Below are positions 56,092-64,000 of a DNA stretch of 64,000 bases, in pieces (the stretch's first letter is position 1; each line of letters opens with the position of its first letter). The position numbers and the translations under genes are program-made. This stretch comes from Porites lutea (lineage: Eukaryota > Cnidaria > Anthozoa > Scleractinia > Poritidae), in the NCBI RefSeq assembly GCF_958299795.1, contig NC_133208.1:33215640-33279639 (forward strand), given 5' to 3'. The notes under the pieces were generated by a model. That model made no database searches. It saw only the letters and a program-made list of their open reading frames with translations, and was not told the DNA's origin.

Positions 56092-57572
56092 CAGGGACCG
56101 CGGAGGGGGAGGGGCTGGTAGGGTTATAGCCCTACCACTTTTTTGCTGGGATTTATTTTCTAGGGCTCTAGCTGACATGGAAAAAATTACCCGTGGAATT
56201 ATTGGACTTTTCCCTAAAAGATGCACGGTTAGAGCCAGTTGTTTTCGACGAATTCTTGAGAACTATGCAGTTCTTATGGAAGAGTGGGATGTTTGCTTGT
56301 CCGAACGATTACAACCCGATGTGCGTGCAAGGATAATAGGATGTAAGACCTAAATGGAATGATTTGACTTTTTCTTTGGAGGGCAGTTTCATTCCCACAC
56401 CAATAATCTATCTAAGGATCTTCAGGGTACTGAATGGAGGTTGGTGCTGGTGCACGAAGCTACCCCCAAACTGCCAAAGATCACTTTAGAAGGGTCTATT
56501 GTGAGGCTATTGATCTTATCGTCAGTGCTATCTATCAGGAAAGCTTCAACTCCTATGCCCAGATGGAGACCCTCTTGGTTAAAGCTGGTAATGGTCACTA
56601 TGAGGCAGAGTTCAAGTTTCTTGAAGCATCATACAGAGAAGATGTTGATACAAGGGCGCTACCTTGGCATGCAACTGAGTATTTTCAGGGGCACCCAACG
56701 AGAATATAGTTCAAAACCACTTAAACATAGCATTGTTAAACGCATTAATTTTTAGTATTTAAACTGTAGATATAGGCATATTTTTATCCCCTAGAAATAT
56801 TTCATCTGTTCGGATTTCCTAGCTGAAAGTATAGTGATTCGAAAATTATAGTTAGAGATCAAAACTTGCCTTTTCGAGAATTTCAGCCAGAAAAAAGGCT
56901 CCCGAAAATTCTTGGTGACCTTTTTAGGGTAAAAATCCGTTAAAAATGGGCCATTATACCATTCTTTAGATGTTCGAAAACCCTAGGAGAGGCAGGCAAG
57001 CAAGAAATTTTACAACAAATTTTCCGAAAATTCTAGACCTCAAATCGTTTTCCGAACAGAAATTTTTTGAAAATTGACGCTGGGTGCCCCTGTATTTTGG
57101 AAGTTATGTTATAGGAGAAGATGGCTGTCAGAATGTTTTGACGAAATCCTGTTGGCGCTGTCAAAGTTTCCAGAACCAGAAAAGAAGCTAATTCAGAAAG
57201 CCCAAACTATCTGTAAGCTGTCTGCAACCAGCGCTGCTGACGAACGTTCATTCTCATCTGCACGGCGTCTGAAGACGTGGCTTCCATCCAGGATGGGTGA
57301 CCTAGCAGTGTTGAATGGTCACAAGCGGAGAACAGACAGTGTCTCTATAGATACACAGGAGTTTGTTTCCCGCAATCAGAATCGCAAGAGAAGCTTCGGC
57401 ACTTAGGAGGTTTATTTAACATATTGCCTATATTGGATAGTATAACACGTATGGACGTTTATGTTATATTTGTTGAGGTGGTAAATAAGATGGCGAGCAA
57501 ATGCACGATAAATGGCGAAACACCGCCAAATTTTTTAGCCCTACCACCCTAAAATGGTCTCCGCGGTCCCTG
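56092..57572 (+). mobile_element. hAT transposon remnant (zf-MYM1-like transposase), 5-bp duplication CATAT
   Basis: The terminal repeats CAGGGACCGCGGAG and CTCCGCGGTCCCTG are perfect inverted copies. CATAT flanks at 56087-56091 and 57573-57577. The interior carries transposase pieces: YAVLMEEWDVCLSERLQPDV at about 56260-56320, FRRVYCEAIDLIVSAIYQ in another frame near 56484, and at 57100-57405 the hAT dimerisation signature ATSAADERSFSSARRLKTWL. The catalytic core and N-terminal zinc finger are absent and frames are broken by a stop, frame changes and an inserted element at 56686-57092, so it cannot encode active transposase. Family: hAT, of the type related to animal ZMYM1-like transposases. 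Confidence 0.85.
56686..57092. mobile_element. MITE nested in the hAT remnant, 6-bp duplication TATTTT
   Basis: The ends CAGGGGCACCCAACG and CGCTGGGTGCCCCTG are inverted. TATTTT flanks at 56680-56685 and 57093-57098. It splits the transposase reading, so it is younger than the host element. Its sister is at 35838-36346. Confidence 0.88.
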
Positions 57573-59338
57573 CATATCCTGTTAAAATGCTGCCTTTTTA
57601 ACTTGCTGTGCTTATAAATCAAACACGAGTTCTGCGTGACTGTGAGGTAAGTACCACTATGTTAATAACTCGTAATCAAATTTTCAAGAAGAAATTTAAG
57701 AAACAAGCGGGTTGGTGGCCACTAACGTAGGTATGAACTAACTATTTTGAATATTTCGGAAAGTTTGCGAAAAATTGCAATCTGTCATGCTGATTGCAAT
57801 TCAAATAATTTGTAAATAATAACATTAAAATGGCTTCAGGCTATTACCTTGTTTAAGGATTTTGAAAGCATCTTCTATTCGCATTTTTATTGAACTCAGT
57901 CACCGATCACTATTTCGGTCAATTTCTGGTTATGCTCGTCGTTTTTCTTAGTGATGACGAGCTGATTTTCCTTTTGCTGTTTGAAACAATGATTTCTCAA
58001 GTCTGTAAGTAAGTTTTGAGACCTTCAAAACCTTTCAAAGTTTCAAATTCTCCTTTTTTTTCGCCAACTCAGCCGCAGTTTTCTCATGTTTGTTCACGTC
58101 TTCTTAGTGAGAAGTGACCAGCATTAGCCTCGCTTTTGCGTAAGAATACGAAACTCGCCTAAAAAAAGTCAGTACCATTTATCGGTAAACTTTCACTGAA
58201 GTTTTCCGTACAAATAGTAAGCTCTCTACAGGCTTTAAAAGGGGATTGATTTGTGCAAATGGGACGTCGCGCCATAAAAAATCGTAGATTATTTTAAGGT
58301 TCCAGAGAGTAAAGTGATACCACAACTCTGAAACGTCGAAACGCCGTCGGTTAGCGCATTCTTAAGTTACTGGTCATATCTTTCATTACACTGAGGTGTG
58401 TCGTGTGGTCATTGCTTTCCATAATTAAATACTTACTTCAAGGTAAGCCCAGCAAAATGCGCAATTTGATTGGTGAGAAAACTAGGGTTTTTACCTGTTA
58501 ACACAGTTTTAGATGACTGAAAACCTTTGCTATCGCGTTAAGCCATTCAAGAAGTGATGTCGGCCATAAAGTTCCCTTTCCTTTCCAGCCTCCAGCCCCT
58601 CCCTAATCTGCTATCAGAGGGTCCTTCTTCCCTTTTTGTTTTGAAGGATCTCGTGATAGCCCCTCCACTCCCCCCTCCCACAAACTCCCCACCGCTTTAT
58701 TTTTTTTTGAGGGGGGGAGGCTTTGCTCCTTTTTACTCCATGCCCTCGCGCCAGTCCCCTGCGCTTATTCCGCTTGGCTAAAAGAAAAGGGAAACAACTG
58801 CTAGGCAGGGGTTAACTTTCTATCAGTTTTCCGCTCCAAACGCCAATGCCTCACATTGAGTTGATGACTGTTCTAGCGCATCCGTATCTCTGTTACCAAT
58901 CAATGCGTTTATTTATTTCCTTTTTAAACAGCAACATATATCTTAACTAGAAAAAGGCTTTTTCGATTAAAAAAAATTAATATTCAATGCCAGTTTCCCT
59001 CCCATTCCAACGGAAAGGCTATTGGTGGAGGCTGAATTAAACTGAGTTTGGCAAATATCTCCGTTTGACTAACTGCAGCTGTCTACTATTAGAGGTGCAG
59101 TTAAAAGAGACCTTGGTGCCTCAGAGGAACCAAGAATTTATTTATCCAGAGGCCCTAGATCTAGCTTCAAAACCTCTTTCAACGGTTACCATGATTCTTA
59201 GTCTCTGAATGATGGAAGAGAACCCGCCAAAGTAATAACGAAAAATCCTCAGTTAAGAAATTTTATGCATTATTAGGTATTAATTAAGACTGTAGTAAGT
59301 ATGGTAATGGCGGGAGGAATTCACGTGAAAGTGATAAG

Positions 59339-62300
59339 TTATGTTTCCACATCAGGATTTGAGGGTTTTCCTCGTTTAATGAGCTGTTTTTCTCCATTGA
59401 TGTTGATGATTGGTGTTTCGGTTCTTGTATGCCACACGTATACCTAAAACAACAAGTGAAACGTTGCAAAAACACGTCACCATACAATAGAAATTTAACA
59501 AAGGAAGGGATACAATCATTGCATTGCATTATCATTGTTATAAATTGTAACTTTATGCTAAAGTTTTTGCAATACTGTAACTACATAATTATAGTCATGC
59601 AAATAAAGCTTATGTTGTTGTTGTTGAATGCTCTTGAGTTGATCGCAATTCAAATTGGGGCATCTCTTGAAACTCTGTTCGTTTCATTATCAGTCGCTTC
59701 TGATTCACATGACAACTTTGCATTCACACTCAAGCTCAAAGGTTGTTTGGCAAGTGGAGAGCTACAACGTACTCATTAGATTTCTCACTGACCGTTACCC
59801 TATCTATAATGTTATTTGCATCACACCAGTTTCCAAAAAGTGCGGGGCTTAAAACGGGGGAAGGTTTGGAATGAAGGGAAGTCGACCACGATAGAGAATT
59901 AAGTTGCGAGCTGGTTTGACGTGACAAAACTACAACCTTCGATTGTTGTTCAGCAAAACTGGACGAGTATTGGAGTTTAGGATAAGTATGCTCGTCGGAA
60001 AATTACAATCGAAAGCACGCGGACTAATCTGAGCGTGCGTGTCTTAGGCTTGAGGAAAAGAAAGCATGCACCGCAAAGTACGAAGGCAATTATTTTGATT
60101 GTTTCTTATTTCTGTTTTAACTTTATTAATTTTTAAATAAATATTTCTTTATGTACAACGCCAAGTGATCCCAGTTTATGAAAAAATATAACTAACCTTT
60201 TCACCCTGATTATCCTAAGTAAACCGTGATAAAGCTATATTACCCCCAAACCCCATGGACAGTTAGCCTTGTCGCTGGAGACAGAAAGCCTTTACATTTT
60301 CTCTAAATTCAACCCGCTTAATACGGACACTTTCTATGGCCCCCTCAGTAACGGGGTTTGACTGTACGAGACGACGAACATCCCCATACCTTTCACGTGA
60401 GAATCTCAGGGGGCGAACGGGGTTATTACACTGACTACGTACCTTCATACAGTTGCTTGCCTTAGGTTCCAACTGTTCCATAGTGGTAATCTGCTCTAGA
60501 AATGAAGTCTCCAGGAATCCCGGCTTTATATCAGGATCAAATCGAGCCTCCGGTCTTTCTACCAGCAGCTTTTTCAAGCTTACTGCAAACGCCGACATAT
60601 CAACAGGAAATGTTCTGAATGGTTTCCAGTTGGTATGAAAGCCAACCACATGACCGTCTTCGCAGATGGGACCCGCCCATCTAGCTGCCCCTGTAAATGC
60701 CACTGGCCACACCCCAACGGTGTTAATCGTCCGCATCTAATGAAGATGAAATAATTCAGTAAGGTCTGTTATTAGCAATGTTTTCACTAGGTTTTAATTT
60801 TAAAGAGATGACTACAGAGGAGTCAGAGGAAGGAGCGTCGACACTTAGCACCTAAGACTATGAATTGGTCAAAGGAATAAGTCTTGCGAGCGAAAATGCT
60901 GTTGGTATGGCTACTAGGATCTATAATAGATCGAAATACTTAAAACTAAATTCTTACATTACAAACAAGGCTGGTACTGTCGAAAGAGTTAGTGTTGCAA
61001 GACATCAACAGGACACAGATATCCTGCCAATAGAGCTGGGCAGCGGCAATTCAAAAAAATGTTGTTCAATAGTAGTGCAATCAGTTTATAAGAAGACTTT
61101 TACAATGTAAAGTGCAAGTAAACAAACTCCAAAGCCATCCACTTGAAATAACCTTCTCATTTTGATGTCTAACGCGACAATTCATTCCGGGGTTTTCTCC
61201 ACGAAGATTGCTTCTAAGGCAAGTTTCATAAGATAACAACTACTTGCCCCTGTCAGGGAATCCCGAAAATTTTTCCTTGTGGATTACGCAACGGAATCCA
61301 GGAAATATTTCCCTGTGGAATCCGGGATCTTGGGCCTTGGAATCCGGAATACAGCCAAAGGTATCCGAAATCCTACTAACGACTGGAATCCAGAATCCAA
61401 GTTCCCCTCACAGACACTGGACGAGTATTTGGAATCCGGAATCCAAGAACGTTGTGGATTCCCTTATATAGGGTGAAGCTACTCTTGAAAGTTTTCATTC
61501 AGCGAGCGTGATAAAAAAAAGATAACAAGATAAAAGAAGAAAATACTGTTACCTCATCAAATAATCTTATGTCGTAGGTATTATCATCATCAGCAAAGTA
61601 CACCACTCCTTTTGTTTCATTGGCCTTAATATTGTCACGTATCCATTTTAATCCCACATTACGTTGTTCTGTACCTCTCGACTTAGTCCACCATGGCTTA
61701 TTTCTCCCTATCCTCATTTCCACTGGCGTCCGTACGTTAAGATGAGTATATCTGATGCCAAAATGATTTAAAAGCCGTTTAACCAGATTTGTTTTCTCGT
61801 GCGAGTCCTCCACGACAATCCAGTGTAGATTTTTAATATGTTTTAAAGTCTGGGCCGTGCGCGTTAACTCAGCTTTCTGTAAAAATCTCCTATAGGTAGG
61901 AGTAATGGCAAAAATTGTCGGCAGCTTAGGGTCCCATCCAGAATTTTGCATGGCTAGTTTTTCTTGTAGTTCTCTTACTTTTGCTTCGAGTTTTTCCAGA
62001 AGTAGTTGTTGTTCATAAATTGCAGTTTCACTAGATGAAAGAAACTGGTCCTTTGAATTGTTATTTTCCAGTTGAGAGGGAACAGGGAGGGTAGTAATTC
62101 CGGGAAGTTTTCTAACCAGTCGACCATTATATTGACTAAAATATAAAGCTGATGAGAAAAAAAGTTGTAAAAAACCAGTTAGACCTACTCATCAAACTCG
62201 AATCAAAGTAGATAATACGTCACGAGCTTTGATATCAGGTTTTATTTTCCACTGCTCTCCTAAGTCCGGCGGGTCTCATGTTCTTTCTCTTAGCGAGTCA

Positions 62301-63553
62301 ATTGTTTCTTAACCGTCGGAGGTACAAGGGAGGGGGGGGGGGTGGCTGCCACCCCCCTCTGAGGCTTTTCTGAGTTTTTTTCCTAGACTATAAAACATCA
62401 GCACCTGTCGTTTTCAGTAGCTGTTCGTTTATCTCTGGCGCGCATTTTGAGACAAGTTCAGTGATGGTCAGTTACTATGGTTACGAGATATGACGTCATA
62501 TGTAGCAGGTGGTGCGTAGTTATGTGTTATTTTTCATGTCAAGCACAAAAAATTAACTTCTGGCGGTTTTGACCTGATTTCTAAATCTTGGTAAAATCTA
62601 AGATGGTGACCATTGTTGGTGACATCACAGGCCTCCAGCACCGCCACCACCCATAAAAACATACCTCATCTTGTTAAGAATTAGAAGATCAAAGGCTTTC
62701 CACTGAAGGCCTAAATAGTTTCGAAATACTGCAATATATTAAAAACTCTGGGGAGGGGTTCAATCCACCACCCCCCTCCCGTTGGGGGTATGAATTCACG
62801 TGTGCAGTCCGAGGGCTAAACCTACGTGAAGGAAGTTGACGCTTCAAGGAATAAACGCGAATTTCAAAAATTCGCGTTAATTTGCAGGGTTTTAATGTTT
62901 ATTTTCGCACCATTAATTAAGTTTAGTGATAATCTCCGGAACCTTTTTTCCATTATTTTTGCCCCAATTTCTCGATACACTCTTGATTGATAAGAAAAAG
63001 CGTTATTTTATCGGATCAGGATCTGACGGTATAAATAAAACCGTGAAAAACGCTCGAACAAAATGTCTCAGAGATTCCTTGGCTTAAAAATATTGTTGCT
63101 GTTGTCTCAGCAGGTTTTGTTTCTTTGTGAGCATCCTGTTAATTTCTAGTTATTTTCAACTTTCGTTAACTTATTTCATTTGAAATACCTTAATTTACAC
63201 AAGCGTCAAAATGCGTGACCATTTCTTAATTAAAATTCGCATCCACAGTAAAGTGTTCATATATGATTTGTTTTATTTTCTTATCGCCTTCTTTAATGTT
63301 TTGTTGTATATACATTAACTTTAAACAGATGAAAAATACCTAATAACAGGTATTTACTCAATCAAGTTTACGGTTATTACTCATTTACTCTATCCTCTAA
63401 TAATCAGAAAAAATATACTAGGTAAAAAATGCACCACCACTTACTTTTAATGTTTGCTTTTTCAATAACATTTTGAAGAACTTTCGTTAGAATTACAATT
63501 CCGAGGAGAACGCTGAGAAAAATGATGTATTTGATTGCACCACCACGAAACAT
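59339..63553 (-). CDS. B3GAT3: Beta-1,3-glucuronosyltransferase, GlcAT-I-like, 367 aa
   Basis: Four coding exons on the minus strand: 63553-63445, 62148-61553, 60736-60443, 59443-59339. They are in phase, giving 367 aa (human B3GAT3 335). The enzyme is a Golgi type II membrane protein that adds glucuronic acid to the Gal-Gal-Xyl linker of proteoglycans. A signal anchor lies at residues about 7-26 (IKYIIFLSVLLGIVILTKVL), then a stem with a coiled coil (EQQLLLEKLEAKVRELQEKL). The catalytic domain starts LPTIFAITPTYRR and contains LHWIVVEDS, RGTEQRN, the Mn-binding ADDDNTYD (Asp223-225), VGVWPVAFTG, the LETSFLEQI glutamate corresponding to the catalytic base, LEPKASNC and VWHTRTETP. The ending NPDVE resembles B3GAT3 (DPSVEI) more than B3GAT1, so the symbol is a best guess within the family. 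The ATG sits directly after a splice acceptor, so a 5' non-coding exon is expected upstream. Confidence 0.9.
61254..61464. repeat. GGAATCC-rich degenerate repeat
   Basis: GGAATCC, GGAATCCGG and GGAATCCAGAATCCA variants recur about ten times, beginning CAGGGAATCCCG and ending GGATTCCCTTA. It is either a decayed minisatellite or a repeat-built MITE. It lies in B3GAT intron 2. Confidence 0.7.
62320..62800. repeat. Possible repeat element with GGGGTGG/CCACCCCC ends
   Basis: A GGGGGGGGTGGCTGCCACCCCCC block at the left and a CCACCACCCCCCTCCC block at the right bracket non-coding sequence that includes ACGTCATATGTAGCAGG. Only one copy is present here, so the call as a dispersed element is tentative. 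It lies in B3GAT intron 1. Confidence 0.3.
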
Positions 63554-63637
63554 CTGCAAGATAATAGAAGATTTGAAATAATAGAACATCCTTAAAGTAA
63601 ACACAACAAATAACAAAGGCAACCTGAATAAAGCGGA

Positions 63638-63904
63638 AGGGTGGCGCATTGGTGAGAGCACTTGCCCCCCACCAATGTGGCCCGGGTTCAAATCCCGGTG
63701 TCAAATCCCGGTGTCGACGCCACATGTGGGTTGAGTTTGTTGTTGGTTCTGTCCCTTGCTCTGAGAGGTTTTTCTCCGGGTACTCCGGTTTTCCTTAAAA
63801 ACCAACGTTTCCAAATTCCGATTCGACCAGGAATCAAGTAGACGAAGAACCACTATGTGGATGTGCTACCTCTAAACCGTTATTTATTTATTTATTTTAT
63901 TTGT
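63638..63904 (+). mobile_element. tRNA-derived SINE
   Basis: The head resembles a tRNA: an A-box-like GTGGCGCATTGGTGAGAGC at 63641-63659 and a B box GGTTCAAATCC at 63685-63695, the internal RNA polymerase III promoter pair. A 13-bp direct duplication (TCAAATCCCGGTG, 63688-63700 and 63701-63713) overlaps the B box. A non-tRNA body follows and the 3' end is TTATTTATTTATTTATTTTA-like. It lies upstream of the first B3GAT coding exon. Confidence 0.8.
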
Positions 63905-64000
63905 TAAAGAAAAGAATAGAAAATTATGTGGCCTATGGTTTCTTTTGTATGACCGTATTCTGTTAGTGCCCGATAAAATATTTTTGTACAGCACATATGT

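Larger units (their letters stand above)
55011..59338. other. Intergenic region between FEM1B and B3GAT
   Basis: This holds the FEM1B promoter on the left, a broken hAT transposon at 56092-57572 and the B3GAT 3' UTR on the right. CCCCTGAC and CCCCTGAG motifs near 55755-55800 form a short G/C-rich duplication. The remainder, 57578-59338, has only poly-C/G runs and short chance readings. Confidence 0.55.

Noticed and set aside
58554-58781. Pro-rich small protein
   Set aside because: The reading comes from C-rich low-complexity sequence without a plausible start or homologue.
59520-59630. LINE 3' tail ending in TTG repeats
   Set aside because: AATAAAGC followed by TTGTTGTTGTTG suggests a LINE tail, but there is no reverse-transcriptase similarity upstream to support it.
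62124-62135. Acceptor TTTTAG for B3GAT exon 2
   Set aside because: It gives the wrong phase relative to exon 1. The acceptor after CTCATCAG, at 62148, has a better pyrimidine tract and closes the frame.
63684-63713. A tRNA gene
   Set aside because: A and B boxes are present, but there is no cloverleaf acceptor stem and a SINE body follows.

Overview
The window looks like nuclear DNA of a cnidarian, most likely an anthozoan and plausibly a stony coral. It holds nine animal genes with compact vertebrate-like exons and short AT-rich introns, packed with short inverted-repeat elements. The exon structures below were built by hand from splice-site motifs, reading-frame phase and remembered human homologues. 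The species call is an inference, because no rRNA or mitochondrial marker is present.

Layout, left to right: SMO (+, 325-9313), the Hedgehog signal transducer; CEP44 (-, 11297-13300, one exon), a centriole and microtubule protein; TSEN2 (+, 13470-20271), catalytic subunit of the tRNA-splicing endonuclease; an unrecognised basic RS/RG-rich protein (-, 21529-25273); HS1BP3 (-, 27652-33278), a PX-domain protein; MTMR9 (-, 35165-45659), a pseudophosphatase of the myotubularin family; UQCC2 (+, 45851-48066), a complex III assembly factor; a FEM1B-like substrate receptor of CUL2 ligases (-, 53064-55010, one exon); and a B3GAT/GlcAT-I-like glucuronosyltransferase of glycosaminoglycan linker synthesis (-, 59339-63553). 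All nine close in frame from start to stop and look functional. They are not one pathway. The only structural coupling is two head-to-head pairs, CEP44/TSEN2 (169 bp between start codons) and MTMR9/UQCC2 (191 bp), which probably share bidirectional promoters.

Introns and intergenic gaps are dominated by non-autonomous DNA transposons, many with target-site duplications that can be read directly. There are CAGGG-ended elements with 5-bp duplications at six places, two CAGGG-ended elements with 6-bp duplications, 8-bp and 9-bp duplication families, TTAA elements and TA elements. One of the 5-bp group (56092-57572) still carries remains of a zf-MYM-type hAT transposase and has itself been hit by a 6-bp-duplication element. 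Other items are a perfect 83-bp palindrome flanked by a 5-bp duplication, a tRNA-derived SINE with a duplicated B box, a LINE 3' fragment and a large TTTTG microsatellite. I found no tRNA gene, rRNA, CRISPR array or intact retroelement. No dramatic new system is evident. The most useful leads are the hAT 5-bp/6-bp element group, the palindrome, the FEM1B-like protein lacking the human Cys186 equivalent, the short SMO tail and the orphan RS/RG gene.
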